Assembly: GCA_029216955.1 (NCBI GenBank) | Contig: JANAVB010009599.1 | Span: 2,101,240 to 2,165,239, forward strand | DNA length: 64,000 nt | Direction: 5' to 3' | Origin: Iris pallida | Lineage: Eukaryota; Streptophyta; Magnoliopsida; Asparagales; Iridaceae | In this document: in pieces, positions 11,015 through 23,100 of the stretch | Position numbering within the stretch: the stretch's first letter is position 1 | How the letters are laid out: every line of letters begins with the position of its first letter | Program-made: the position numbers and the translations under genes | The notes under the pieces: model-generated | Databases searched by the model: none | Seen by the model: only the letters and a program-made list of their open reading frames with translations | Told to the model about the DNA's origin: nothing

Positions 11015-11290
11015 TTACACAATAATCGGTTAATTACAACTACGGTTAAAAGTTAGTTATGGAGTTTGTTAGGAATCTTGGGGGACCACTCCTAATTAGT
11101 TAAAAAACTTGGAAAACACTCTAGATTAGTTATTCCCAATTGATTAATTAACTAACCATGCCAATCAGTCCAACTTCTTAAAATAATAACTATGAAATTT
11201 AAATTAAGAAAATAAAACTTGAATATAACATATTTTTTAAAATATCAAAATTATTCTTAAATTCCATAAAACTGGAAAAGCGGGGTTACA
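11015..11290 (-). repeat. 5' LTR of element A, U3 end right of the nested transposon
   Basis: Matches the left LTR copy (about 42-318) with scattered substitutions; the LTR terminus at 11290 reads TGTAACCCCG on the minus strand where the other copy has TGTAACACCG. The expected 5 bp target duplication starts at 11291 (ATGGC) but its partner is outside the window. Confidence 0.75.
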
Positions 11291-11457
11291 ATGGCATTGT
11301 CTACTAATATGTTTACTTGCATAATTTTGTTCTGACTGTACATTTCTAAACATGTCATCCCTGGATATTTTACAAGCAGTACAGAGAGGCTACAAAATCT
11401 ATACTAGATAATTACAACATTTGATTTAGCTAAGGTATACAATTATTTTTATACAAA
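11291..11457. other. no recognised feature
   Basis: AT-rich sequence between element A and the ClpC fragment. TAATTACAACATTT occurs twice (11408 and 11468), a short direct repeat. No open frame of interest. Confidence 0.5.
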
Positions 11458-11742
11458 TTACATAGGATAATTACAACATTTAATAGGAATTGCTGGTGGC
11501 AGTGGCTCCGGCACTCCAGTCCCTCTGTTAAGTATCGTGACATTCCCATCGGAATAGACATCGACAATAGCAGAATCCCCCTCCTTGATCTCTCCAACAA
11601 ATATCTTCTCTGCAAGGCTATCCTCCCTAAGCCTCATTATAGCCCTCCTCAAAGGCCTCGCCCCGTAGATGGGGCTATACCCTTCATCCACGATGGTGTA
11701 TCCAACATAACCTGGCGACGATCCAATGAGCTTGCATAACTC
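11458..11742 (-). pseudogene. captured fragment of a plastid ClpC-type chaperone gene
   Basis: The minus strand encodes [13 protein letters not shown], the conserved segment after the sensor region of the second AAA+ module, joined directly to [19 protein letters not shown] and then [12 protein letters not shown] and [10 protein letters not shown], which match the C-terminal end of ClpC (Hsp100, stromal protein-quality-control unfoldase). About 150 residues that normally lie between these segments are missing. There is no start, no transit peptide and no upstream Clp sequence. It ends with an unrelated tail (KCCNYPM) and a stop. I infer a rearranged, non-functional gene fragment, possibly carried in by a transposon since dyads related to those of the Mutator-like element adjoin it. 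Confidence 0.75.
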
Positions 11743-11752
11743 AAATCCATCA

Positions 11753-11935
11753 GGACTGTCCTAACACCAAGTAGGACTGCCAACAAAGTTGATAATCCTA
11801 CACTAAGTTGGCAGTCCAAATCTAAACTCTCTGTTTGGACATACTTATAACCTAAATCCTTCAGGACTGCTAACGAAGTTGACAGTCCTAATACCAAGTA
11901 GGATTGCGCTGTCAACTTTGTCACCAGTCCTGAAT
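11753..11935. repeat. diverged GGACTGCYAAC dyads beside the ClpC fragment
   Basis: Includes GGACTGCCAACAAAG followed by TTGATAATCC, and GGACTGCTAACGAAG followed by TTGACAGTCC. These are about 25 bp inverted pairs sharing the GGACTGC arm with the dyads at 7622-10468, but with a different inner sequence (AAC/GTT). Confidence 0.7.
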
Positions 11936-12524
11936 AATTTTATACCAAACATGTGAACTAGCATGAAGCAAAATGAGAGTGGCAAACTTGTAAATAATTT
12001 GTCCTCAAGTAAAACTTGAGATGCCAATAGAATTTGCCAATTTTTTTAGGAACTTGTAATCAAAAGGATGAGATGCACATAATCCAATGGTTTGTAATTG
12101 ATAAATTTGAAAAAAATAGGTTCCTCTAGTATTTTTGAGTTCATGAAATCCTTTTTTTTCTAGAGGAACTCATGAGTTCCTATTTTTTCAAAATCACCAA
12201 CTACAAATCCTTGGATTACATGCATTTCATCATTTGATTGCAAGTTCCTAAAAAGTCAAGGGCCTAAATAAAATTTTTGTCCACGTGTCACAACCCTATT
12301 GCAAGTTCCTATTTTGAGTTCGTATTTGAGTTTTTGTAGTTGAACTGGAAGTTTTATTTTTCTTCGTAATACTACTTTCGGCAGTTACCATAAGCCGGTT
12401 ATGGAGGTTCATATAATTTTGTATCCGGAGCCAATAAGATATGGGTTGGGACTTCTTCGCTTTTCAAAAGGCGTTTTCCCTTCTACTCCTTTTAAATGTT
12501 GCTTTTTCAAATTGAACTAGTTTC
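11936..12524. other. no recognised gene
   Basis: AT-rich. An inverted pair around 12095-12220 (AAAAAATAGGTTCCTCTAG... and ...TCTAGAGGAACTCATGAG) could fold into a long hairpin. Nothing else recognised. Confidence 0.5.
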
Positions 12525-12562
12525 AAAATCATCTACCGTAATAATTAACTTATACTCTGGTC

Positions 12563-13127
12563 ACTCCGTGCTAAATTACACGAAGAATGGTCATTCTCCG
12601 TGCTAAAACAACGGAGAATGGCCATTTATATAACAACAACTTTCAATTAGGACTGCCATCACCCTGACAGTCCTAATTTAATGTAGGACTGCCAGGGGGG
12701 TGGCAGTCCTGATACTGGATCTGATACTTTAACAAATTGGTATATTTTGCCACACATACTTGCACACAGGTAAACACATATAACACAGATAGCACACATG
12801 TAAACACATAAATAGCACACAGGTAGACACATACAACACAGATAGCACACAGGTAGACACGTATAACATACTGAACTTCATATTTTACTGTATACAAAAT
12901 TTACTCCATATAGATTAGTGGACTTCATATTTTACTATATACAAAAGTGGTCCTCCATATACAAAATGTCAAACTGTAAATATATCTATACTTAGTCGAT
13001 TTCGACGTCGTAGTGGTCAGCAGGTAAGTCTCTTGGCTCCTCAAACTTCAACAACTTCTTACAATGGTTGATCTTCTCATCTTCATGCCGTATGACTGAA
13101 TATATTTGTCTCGGTACAACACCAGAG
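12563..13127 (-). mobile_element. inverted partial copy of the Mutator-like element
   Basis: Reverse complement of about 8216-8775: a half-array of the CACGGAGAATGG palindrome, two 24 bp dyads (12650-12673, 12686-12709), the TGTGTCTACCTGTGTG repeats and the end of the FAR1-type gene. It stops abruptly at 13127 inside the coding part, and no terminal repeat is present. Confidence 0.85.
12992..13127 (-). pseudogene. C-terminal fragment of a FAR1-type gene copy
   Basis: Minus-strand frame matching the last ~44 codons of the gene ending at 8348, including the same terminal VEID and stop. Differences are few (for example GACGTC for GATGTC). Truncated at its 5' side. Confidence 0.8.
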
Positions 13128-13698
13128 TTATGTACCTACAGGTACCTACAGTTAATTATTACGGTAGATGATTTTAATTGCATTTAACTATATATATACA
13201 CATATATATACACATATCATTATAATAAATAATTTAATGGATATAAATTGCCAATTCCTAAATACATACACAAAATATTTGCATTTACCAAACATGTCTA
13301 CAAGGTCGTATTTGGTCCCACTATATGACTACATGGGCTTGGATTTGACTTAGGTCCAATCTAGACAGGTTCGGTACAACCGGGTTCCCGAAAACTTAAT
13401 AATATAATTAAATAATAAATAAAATCTTCGGTAGGGTTAAGTCGCAACTTGGCCTAGTTTTCTTAGTTAGGACGTCACTATGGCTCGGTCTTCCCTACCA
13501 GGGCTAATACACTAGTCAAAGCACGCCACTGCACTAACCGTGCCATGATTCCTAGTCGTCTTGTATTCCAAATCTCAACCATGGCTAAAATTATCTACCG
13601 TAATAATTAACTAAATAAATATTTGTTAAATTCTAAAATTACTATTTAAATAAAATAAATAATATTAAAAAATCTAGAAAGGGTAGCTACACAAACAA
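13128..13698. other. no recognised gene; inverted-repeat and AT-rich tracts
   Basis: Contains GGTACCTACA doublets (13133-13150), a (TA)n/(CA)n stretch (13185-13225) and the third copy of the 25 bp repeat at 13587. Possibly the damaged 5' end of the Tat element that follows, but I cannot identify an LTR or primer site. Confidence 0.4.
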
Positions 13699-14819
13699 AT
13701 GTTTCTAGAACAATTTTATGAGGGAACAAATGACATGACTATGTCTGCTCTCATTAAAATTAAACAGCGACACAATGAAATAACTAAAAGGTTCATTGAA
13801 CGATTCCGCCATGAGGCACTCAAAATGCCCCTTGGGACTCCAGATGCTCTGACTATAGACACTTGCAAATCAAACCTGTTGCCTATAATCAACATGTGGA
13901 CCGGATCGACACAGTTCCAGGATTAGCCTTTATTCATAGTGAATGCTAAAGCAGCAGAAAAAAGTGCTGACAAGTTCAAACAGTTAGGTATTCAGATGCC
14001 TAATCTTGACAAAGATGAACATGTTACACCTAATAATAGTGGCCGTCAGAATAACCGCAAGAGTAAAGAGACTTTGGCTATCAATATCAAAGGCAAAGAA
14101 ACTCTAGCCGTAAATATAGGTCAATCAACACCTACTCCAACGACACCACCACAGAAGGCACTACGTCCGAAAGAAGAATATTCTTTTGATGAAGATGATG
14201 TCATGAGTATCTTTGACTGTCTGATCAAAAGCAATAAACTTCAACTGCCAGAGGTAAAACGGCTAGATGAAGTGGATAAAACTGACCACCCCAAATATTG
14301 TATTTACCACAGATTTATCGGACATCCGACTCGAGCATGCTATGTGCTCAAAGGCAAGACCTTGAGATGGTTAATTATGGCATAATTACTCTCCAACAAG
14401 ACAAAAAGACTATAACTGCTAATGTTGTCTCTCTACAGTTTGGCAATTTTCCTGCTCAACTTGTGTAGGACGGTGTCTTTTCCATCCCGAGAACCACTTT
14501 GAAGATTGTTAATCTCCTACCTGCTCGAACTGATGGTCTTGTTCCTCTATCTACTAATAAAGGGGAGATTATGTGGATCCATCCTGATTTGGTGGCTGAC
14601 TTTGAAGCACCTTCTTTATCCACAAAGTCTAAGAAAGCAACCAAATACAAGTCATATCACATGACTTCGTTTGGTGAACATTGTCCTCAACCTTTAACTA
14701 CCACTTTCACTTCTGCTGTAGATCCTTCTTCTTTCTCCACTTCTGAGACAACACTGTCAAGTCAGAAGCCAAATATCAACCAGCTTTCCATCTATATAGT
14801 TCACAATCTCGTGAATTAA
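13699..14819 (+). pseudogene. gag remnant of the Tat element
   Basis: The first frame (13699-13926) begins within the gag core (EQFYEGTNDMTMSALIKIKQ) and ends at an in-frame TAG. The same frame continues to 14385 and holds YCIYHRFIGHPTRACYVLK, the C-terminal gag motif of Tat elements. A frameshift follows near 14370, and a further frame (14499-14819) continues as a Ser/Thr-rich linker. The N-terminal half of gag is absent. Non-functional. Confidence 0.7.
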
Positions 14820-14827
14820 TAACAAAG

Positions 14828-16330
14828 ATGGGATATGATCTACAAAAGGCTTCCGGCTTGAATCATGGAAAAAGATCTCATGTACCTCTTTTTCTATACT
14901 TTTCATATAACCAATCTCAGGTTAGTTTGGGTTACAAGACGAACTCTTCATCTTGTCAAAAGAAATCTTCCAGAAGCAAGACCCAAGCGAAGAGTTGCAA
15001 TATGGTATCCTTCGAACCTGTATCTGAAGAAGAGGCCTTAACTGGTACCAGGTCTGGAAGAATTTACCTAAGAGATTATTCAGAAGGCCAGGAGAACCCT
15101 ACTTTAGCTCCAGAGACTCCTCTAGCATTATTTTCTCCTGCTATTAATGTTCCATCGGCTTCATCTCCTCCAGTGGAACCAACTCCTCCCAAACCAATGA
15201 CAGCTGACAAAGGAAAACAACCTGTCCACTTTGACAAAGTATTAAAGAAGTCTCCAGTTCTAGGACTCGAGAAGCCATATAACTTCGATATACTGGCTCA
15301 ACTGGCTAATATCCCGACAAGGTTATCAATTATTGAACTAATGCGTCTCTCAAAAGAAACTCGAGAGACATTGAGTGAAGCTTTGATGCAAGCTGATACT
15401 TGTCTAGCACTCCTCAAGAAGCCAGAGGAGGAGCCTGTAACTTGCCTTCATTGTCATAGTGTGATGGAGCTGATGCCAAACATCACCTTTACACAAGATG
15501 ATATATTATTGGAAGATAATCGTCATGACCGACCCCTCTACTTTACAGGATATGTCGATAATATGAAGGTTGATCGCATCTTGATTGACCCTGGGTTTGC
15601 GCTCAGCATCATGCCAAAGACTTTACTAGATGCCTTAAAGATTCATGTACATAATCTTTCAACAACCATCACGACAATCCTGAGATTTAATTCTGGAAGA
15701 AGTGAACCTTTAGGAAAGATCTACTTGAAAGTTCAAATAGGCAATCTTCGTACAAGGGTTACTTTCTATGTGATTGACAATCATGGCTCTTATAATGCTT
15801 TGCTGGGGAGACCCTTTCTACATGAGCATAACATTATACCATCCACTCTACACCAATGCCTCAAATATGTGGACGTCAATAGAGAGGTCCAAAAGGAAGT
15901 AGCTGACCTAAATCCTTTCAAGGGCATTGAAGCATATTGTACTGATTCTTGGATGTACAAGGAAGAATTTATGAAGGTTGTATCAGCGATGGATAGTGAG
16001 GAAGATCAGAAAGATACTTCAAAAGATGTTCTCACAATCCTTGTCAAAGGACATACTACTCGTCCCTCTTTTTCTCAAGCTTTGACTATCCATCTTTCCT
16101 CTCATAACAAACAGCTTCCTGCTGTAGAAAGGGAACAAAGAGAGCTCACCTCTTCCGAGCCTCTTGTTATCGACCTTCGTCGTAACAAACCTTCTTTTTC
16201 TCTCCCTCTGGTTGTCAATCTCCCTAAGCCTTCTGTTAAGGCCAAAAATCCTTCCTCTTCTCCTCTGGTTATAAACCTTACTAAACCTTCTGTTAAGGCT
16301 AAGAATCTTATTGTAAATGATGATATATAA
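14828..16330 (+). pseudogene. Tat protease region (open 500-codon stretch)
   Basis: The aspartic protease cleaves the gag-pol polyprotein. The signature ILIDPGFALSIMPKTLLDAL lies at about 15580-15640 and YNALLGRPFLHEHNIIPSTL at about 15790-15850, both as in Tat-lineage retropepsins. The usual active-site D-G/S-G is DPG here, which may be a loss-of-function change. The N-terminal ~170 residues are low-complexity, and the C-terminal part has repeated PSVKAKN and PLVINL phrases, an internal short duplication. Open over 1.5 kb although neighbouring parts are broken. Confidence 0.7.
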
Positions 16331-16976
16331 ATCAATAAAGTAGCATCTCCTTTACAGTATACTGATGTTCATTATTATACTCGATGTTATTTAGAAATGC
16401 TAGATAACTTCAAACCACTTACCATAGGAGCAGTTCAACCTCTCCAAGACGAAGTATTGCTCGAGCTAATGCAGGACTCATTCTTCTTAGTTCCTTCCTG
16501 GAATAAAGATGAACTTCCTATACTTTTTAGTAAAGGAACAGAACAGAAGATCACACCCAATGTGAAGAAGAAAATCACAATAATGGAAGACTTCAACTAC
16601 GTTGTTATAGTCAGCAATCAAAAGATAACATTTAAAAGATGGGCTATAATTTTAAAGCTGGTCCCAATGGTGGTAAGGGAGGTCGAACTCCTATTTGTAT
16701 CCCTGCTCCAAAAGGAAAATCATAACAATATTATAGCAAAACAAAGCAGGAATTGGGTTATACTTCGCCAATTCTGACTCCAGAAGCCTCTGAATCCGAT
16801 GAAGAAGAACGATCTAACTCTTCTGATTCTGTCTCATGGAATTCAGACACCAGTGTTGGGCACGTCCATCGAGTGACTCTATCTTCTAATATGGTAACTG
16901 CCGAGTTCTAGAAGACGACGAAGACTTTGCCGAAGACTTTGTCGAAGCCTCTGAATCTGATCCTTGGGCACAAAGG
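16331..16976 (+). pseudogene. spacer between protease and reverse transcriptase, broken
   Basis: One frame (16397-16777) reads through with Tat-like spacer sequence (MLDNFKPLTIGAVQPLQDE), followed by frameshifts. Typical polyprotein linker; no domain recognised. Confidence 0.5.
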
Positions 16977-18138
16977 ATGGATACTCAATGGGAGTTTTAC
17001 TTTGAGCAACGTGAGCCACCTACCGAAGATCAGTTGGTTCGAGTCAATGTTGGAGATGAAACTTCCCTAAAACCAATATTCATCAGCAAAAGCCTCCCAG
17101 AAGCGGATAAACAAGAACTGATCCAGCTCATTAGGGAATACATTATTGTATTTTTTTGGACCTATGAATACATGCCGAGATTAGATCCCCAGATTGCTAC
17201 CCATAAACTCAATATTCTGCCAAATGCAAGGCCAGTTAAGCAACAACAGCGTCAATTTTGACCTGACATGTGGGCGACATAGAAGTCGAAATCAAGAAGC
17301 TCATTACCTGTGGCTTCATCAGAGAAGAACAACATCCGGACTGGGTGGCTAATGTGTTCCAGTTTTAAAGAAAACAGGGAAGGTCCGAGTCTGTATCGAC
17401 TTTAGAGACCTTAATGAAGCTTGTCCCAAAGACAAATTTTCTCTTCCAATCACTGATGTCATGATCGACAATATTTGTCGATTTGAACGTATATCTTTTA
17501 TGAATGGATTTTCAGAATTTAATTAAATTAAGATACATCCAGAAGATGAGAAACATACATCTTTTTACACTCCTCTTGGAGTCTATTGCTATACTGTCAT
17601 GCCATTTGGTCTCAAAAATGCTGGTATAACTTATCAGCGAGCCATGAGTACCATCTTCGTTGATCATTTTCAAAATATGGTTGAATGCTATGTAGATGAT
17701 ATTGCTGTCAAAAGTCATCTAAAGGAAGACCACATTCAAGACTTGAAAACTATATTCGATCTAATGCGCCAGCATCAACTCAAGATGAATTCTACCAAGT
17801 CATTTCTGGGAGTCTCTAGTGGCAAATTTCTTGGATTCGTTATTACCTCTAAAGATATACACGTTGACCCTGAAAAAATCAAAGCCATTCAAGAGATGTG
17901 TTCTCCACGCAACTTAAAAGAGCTACGAGGATTCCAGGGATGGCTTGCGTATATCAGGAGATTCATCTCGAATCTCTCTGGACGTTGTAGACCGTTCACT
18001 CAACTCATGAAGAAAGGTATGTCTTTTATTTGGACTGAAGAATATCAACATACATTTAAAGACATAAAGTGGTACTTGATGAACCCTCCAGTTCTAGTGC
18101 CTCCAGTCTCAGGAATACCCTTCCTGGTGTATGTTTGA
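16977..18138 (+). pseudogene. Tat reverse transcriptase, interrupted
   Basis: Copies element RNA into DNA. The N-terminal part is 16977-17261 (HKLNILPNARPVKQQQRQF), then a TGA and a frame disruption. RVCIDFRDLNEACPKDKF is at about 17380-17440, and MPFGLKNAGITYQRAMSTIF plus the catalytic YVDD (ECYVDDIAVKS) at 17599-17720. The YVDD centre is intact, but stops before it (including TAA at about 17523) prevent a complete product. Confidence 0.8.
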
Positions 18139-18990
18139 GCAATGGACCATTTATTAGGTGCTTTATTAGCTCAAAAGAATAAAGAAGGTCATGAATAGGC
18201 TATCTATTATATTAGTCGTACAATGATTTGAGCTGAACATCGATACACTCCAGTGGAAAAAGAATGTCTAGCTTTGATGTTTGCTGTTCAAAAGACGAGA
18301 CATTATATCACTGGCCAAACCATTCATGTTATTTCTAGAGTTAACCCTCTCCGGGTCCTGATGAAGAAGCCCAGTACATTCAATTCTAGGCTTGCAACAT
18401 GGGCTATATTGTTAGCACAATATGATATGATTTATGTTCCTCAAAAGTCTGTTAAAGGTCAAGCCCTTGCTGACTTTCTGGCAGCTCATCCAATTCCCGA
18501 AATGTCTAAACTCTACGACGAGATTCCAGACGAAACTTTGGAGTCCAATACGATTTTAGAAGAAATTCTTACATGGCGTCTATTCTTTGATGGTGCATCC
18601 AGAATCGGACCAAAAGGTGCTATTGTCGCTGGAGTTGGAATCGTCCTCGTCTCACCAGAAGGGTTAGCTATTCAAAGAGCTTATTCTTTAGATGAGTCGT
18701 GTTTCAATAATGTGGCTGAATATAATGCTCTGCTTGTTGGCCTCCAATTGGCTAAATAATTAAATATTGAGTATCTTGAAGTTTATGCAGACTCCAAACT
18801 GATGTCAACCAAGTTAGAGGCATGTATGAAGTTCGACATGAAGATCTGGTTCTATATCATAATGCAGCGATCAGGATGGCTACTTCATTCAAAGGCTTCT
18901 TCATCGAGCATGTACATCGAACGTGTAATACAGAGGCTGATGCACTCGCTAATCTTGCAGTAGTGTTAGCAATTGCAGTAAGAAGGCAAC
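18139..18990 (+). pseudogene. Tat RNase H plus archaeal-type second RNase H
   Basis: The first RNase H follows RT: EKECLALMFAVQKTRHYI at about 18255-18310, with stops at 18136, 18197 and 18228. The second, archaeal-type RNase H has LFFDGAS (about 18585), AEYNALLVGLQLA (about 18718) and, past a TAA at about 18757 and a frameshift, YADSKL (about 18786) and ADALANL (about 18940). Possession of both domains supports the Tat lineage. Confidence 0.75.
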
Positions 18991-20183
18991 AAATGATCGT
19001 CATCACTAATAGAGAGTTATTTTGCGTCAAGAATAACTTAAATATTGAAGTCAACAACTCAAACATGGAATTCGATAATTCAGTTGAAGTTTGTACCATT
19101 AGTGAAGATTGGAGGACTCTTTTCATAGACTTCATGGTCCATGATATCTTACCCGAAGATCCTAAGGAGACTACAACAATTCATCGACGGTTACTCAGAT
19201 TCTATTATAATCATGCTACAAAGACACTCTACCGACGAACATTTGACGGCTTACTCCTACGCTGTCTCGCAGGAGAGGAAGCAAAACAAATACTTCGTGA
19301 AGCTCATGACGGTATTTGTGGCGCATATCAACCTGGCCCTAAACTACAGGATCATATTCACCCTATGGGCTACTATTGGCCCTCGATGGTATCTGATGCA
19401 ATCGAGTATGCAAGGAAGTACCGAGCATGTCAAATCCATGTTGACTTCATCCATCAACCATCAGAATTTCTTCACCGACGACAGCATCATGGCCCTTTGA
19501 AGCTTGGGGCATGGATGTCATTGGTCCTATTAACCCTCCCTCGTCTCGAGGATATCGGTTCATATTGGCCATAACTGATTATTTCTCAAAGTGGGCTAAA
19601 GCTATACCTCTAGATGAGGTCAAGACAAGCAGTGTTATCAATTTTATTAAGCATCATGTGACCTACAGATTCGGTGTTCCTCGACGAATCATTCATGATA
19701 ATGGGCCATAATTCATCAGTCAGAAGTTCACTCAATTCTGTGATGACAACAGGATCAATAATATTGCTTCTACAGCTTACAATCCTGCAACTAACGGGTT
19801 GGCAGAAGCATTTAAAAAGACTATCATCAAACTCCTCAAGAAGTTTGTTTCTATCAACAAACAGAACTGGAGTAAAAAGCTTGGAGAATGTCTGTGGGCT
19901 TACCGTACTATTGTATGTACTCCTACAGGCTGTACACCTTTCTCTTTGGTATATGGATGCGAGGCCGTCTTACCATTGGAAATCCAGATTGCTTCCCTAA
20001 GGATTGCCATTGCCAATGAACTCACAACCGAAAATAATAATCATCTGAGACTTCAGGAGCTTGAAGTGCTTGACGAGAAATGACTCCTAGCTTAACAACA
20101 TATTGAGTTATACCAAGCTCGTCTATCAAAAGCCTTCAACCGTAAAGTCAAAGTCCGAACATTTCAGAAAGGAGAACTAGTTC
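18991..20183 (+). pseudogene. Tat integrase, 5' part up to the element B insertion
   Basis: Inserts element DNA into the chromosome. A zinc-binding H2C2 region (HDGICGAYQPGPKLQ ... ACQIH) lies at about 19300-19440. The catalytic core has WMDVIGPINPPSSRGY (first Asp, 19508) and GVPRRIIHDNGP (second Asp, about 19700), with a TAA just after, then TNGLAEAFKKT (Glu, about 19795-19815). Frameshifts at about 19500 and stops at 19709 and 20081 inactivate it. The frame is cut at 20183 by element B and continues at 31657. Confidence 0.8.
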
Positions 20184-23100
20184 TGTAACACCCAGTTTTC
20201 CAGATGAGGTTATTTTTGAAATTTTGTAATTATAATTATTATTCATTGATATTTATTTTATATTATGATTTTTGGTAATTTTTAATAATTTTTAAACTAT
20301 TTAAAACTGTTTTAAGTCATGACTTGTGATTTTGATGTGCTGCTAGTGAAACCTGAGAGACTGCAAGACCTAGAGCCTAACCACGTCATTAGGATGATTT
20401 AATTGTTATTTTTAGTCTAGGGGTATTTTGGTCATTTTGACTTATCTGATTTATTTGGTCATTTGTTGAATTGGTGAATTTCTGGTTGACTTGACTTGTT
20501 GAGACCTAGTGAGCTAGCCTAGAAGCTAACCCTAGCCATGGTGACCCTAGTCTAACTTAGGTTAACCTACATTTAGTTATTAGAAAATAATTTTAGAGTG
20601 AGGGGATTTGGTTTAGTGCATTTAAGTCATGGTTCATGGTTTCATGAAATAACTTATGGCTAAATGATTTATTTTGATCATAACTTGGCCCATGGGCCAT
20701 AACTAGAAGCCCTAACCCTAACCAAACCCTAAATGACCAGCCATAGGGATCCCCACCCTATATAAACACTTATTCTCTAGGGCTTGCCTCATTCTTGCAT
20801 TCATTTCAACATTGGAAAAAGAAAGGTATTGTCCCTCTTCCAAAAATCCCCATAAATTCATTTTAATTCTTTTTTAATCCTCGTTTCTTGCATTAGAACC
20901 TAATACTCTCCTACTTTCTGATTTTGGGGTTTAATCCCAGTTTTGGGACAATTTGGAGCATTTGGCATCAAGAGGAAGAATCCCCCATTTGGAGCTTTTC
21001 CAAGCTTTTTGTACACATAGGTAAAACCCTCTAAATTGATTTATATTTCAGTTTTCTTTGCATGTAGGGCTAGATCTAGGAGTCCCCTAGGTGTCCCCGA
21101 AATTTGGGTGGAATTCGTGTCCGTTTGGTGTCCGTATCGGACACGTGTCATAGTGTCTCCTAGGTGTTCGATGAAATGCTTGAATGAATTGAATGTTACT
21201 GTTTTTCAAAACAAATTACATGGTTGTGTAGCACTTTATATGTAGATTATGTTTGTTTATGACTGAGCACAATTCTGTAGATTTTTCGTGTCCAAAACGG
21301 ACACTCACCACGTGCACGACACAGCGCACAGGCACCGTGCGGCTGTCCTGCTGCTCGACCTTGATTGCGGACACGACACGCAATGTTTTGACACCAAATT
21401 TTGTGGACACTTCCCCCTAGTGACTGACACGACACTTGTAAAATGTCATGCGACCTTGATATGTGTGCACGAAGAAAACACACGCGTACGGGTTTCTCAA
21501 CACACTGTGCACACTGTTTTTTTCTTCACTGTTTCGTGTCTCGTGCTCAGGACACGCGACTCGTGGACACCTCGTGTCGAGTCCAGTGTATAGCCATAGT
21601 ATTGGGCTACACATAGGTTTGACCCCGAGGTGTGTCGAGCTGGGTGTCGTGCTCACGAGACCTGGACACACGCGCACCACACTGTATTGCTGCCCTTCCT
21701 CCGTGTTCAGTTTTTTTGATAAGTTCAGAGTCAAATGTTATTTAAATTGTTAAATTATGTAAGTTAATGTTCATTTAATGATGTGTAATGTATATGACTG
21801 TTTGGGGATGATTTTTCATTGGCTAGGTCGAGGTTTGCATGGTTGATAGGAAGATTGGTTTCATTTTCATAACATCCTGAAAATTCCTGATACTTGCAAC
21901 CTATTATGCTAATTTCTGAATTCAAAAGCGATTTCAACCTATTTTCCCTGATTTAAATTACCATGATTAGTTCATGTATATGTGTAGGATTGATGTTAAC
22001 TAAGGATTTTGGATTAAGGGTTTTGATTCATGATTTAAATGACAGTTTTCAAATGAGTTTTCAGAATTTTTAATAAAGGTAACCTGAGAGATGACTCTCA
22101 ATGTTTTGTCATGCTACCCTTCACTGCACATACATTTTATTGACACTTGGTTTGTATGATTGGGCTCTAGTTTGAAGTTTTGGTGTATCAGTGGGTTTGG
22201 GGTCGGCCAAGGGGCCACTTGGCCATTGGTATTCAGGTTAAATTTCTATAGAGGATTAGCTAGTGTATCAGAGACATCGGAATATGTTGGTATCAGTTAA
22301 GAATTTGAGTGGGAGGGAATGTGTCTCTCTGAATGCTAGGGACTGAACTTGGTTCAGTCAAGGTATGGTTCAGGATGAGTGAGTGAGGGGTCTAGCAGCA
22401 GGGGACTGACCTTTTAGTGTGTCAATCCTACAATAGGGGTTTTGGTGTCTCAGTCTTTAGTGTGTCAGTATTTGGGTTGGTGTGTGTGAGTGTCTATAGT
22501 GAGTAGTTCCAGTGTCAGGATATGTGGGTCATTCATGGGACAACACTAGATTATCTAGGATATATAATATAGATTATATTATATATTTAAGGATATATAG
22601 TTTAGTATATAATATGGGTACATATATAGAAGATTTGCAAGTAAGAGGGGGAGCCACTGCTCTGTGAAGCAGTATCAGAAGTATCAGAGCAAGGCATGGC
22701 TGGACAGTGTGTGTCCTACATCTGGGGCCACATGGCAGCTATGCCCATGGCTCGGTTGGATAGTGGATGGGCCATTGGCCAGGAAATTCCTAGGCCATGG
22801 GCATTGGTTGGACTTTTGGCACTTGGCCAACTTCTTTGTGAATGAATGAGAGTATAGGGGTTCATATCAGATGTTGACACTTGTGTGTCAGTTTTGTAGA
22901 CCCTGTAGAGTAGCAGTATGGGAGATGTGGAGGATTGTGAGTTAGAGAAATGAACCTGGGTTGAATGTTTAAACTAGGTTTGATATGGAGTTCAGGTTTA
23001 CTGATGTTCAAGAAATCTAAAATTGTTTAGTTAAAACTGAGTTTTTGTTTACATAGAATTTGAGTTGAGTTAGTATCTATATAGGTAGTGAGACAATGCA

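Larger units (their letters stand above)
12525..13175. repeat. segment bounded by a perfect 25 bp inverted repeat
   Basis: 12525-12549 (starting AAAATCATCTACCG) is the reverse complement of 13151-13175. A third copy, in direct orientation with one mismatch, is at 13587-13611. The segment inside contains the inverted partial copy of the Mutator-like element. Confidence 0.85.

Noticed and set aside
20705..20735. CCCTAACCCTAACC and AAACCCTAAA as an interstitial telomere
   Set aside because: Only about two to three units, placed just upstream of an LTR TATA box and repeated in the other LTR; better read as telo-box promoter motifs.
21288..21753. Overlapping His/Thr/Val-rich ORFs conserved in both LTRs of B (also 27885-28350)
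   Set aside because: Conservation is explained by LTR duplication; several frames on both strands are open because of the GACACG-rich composition.
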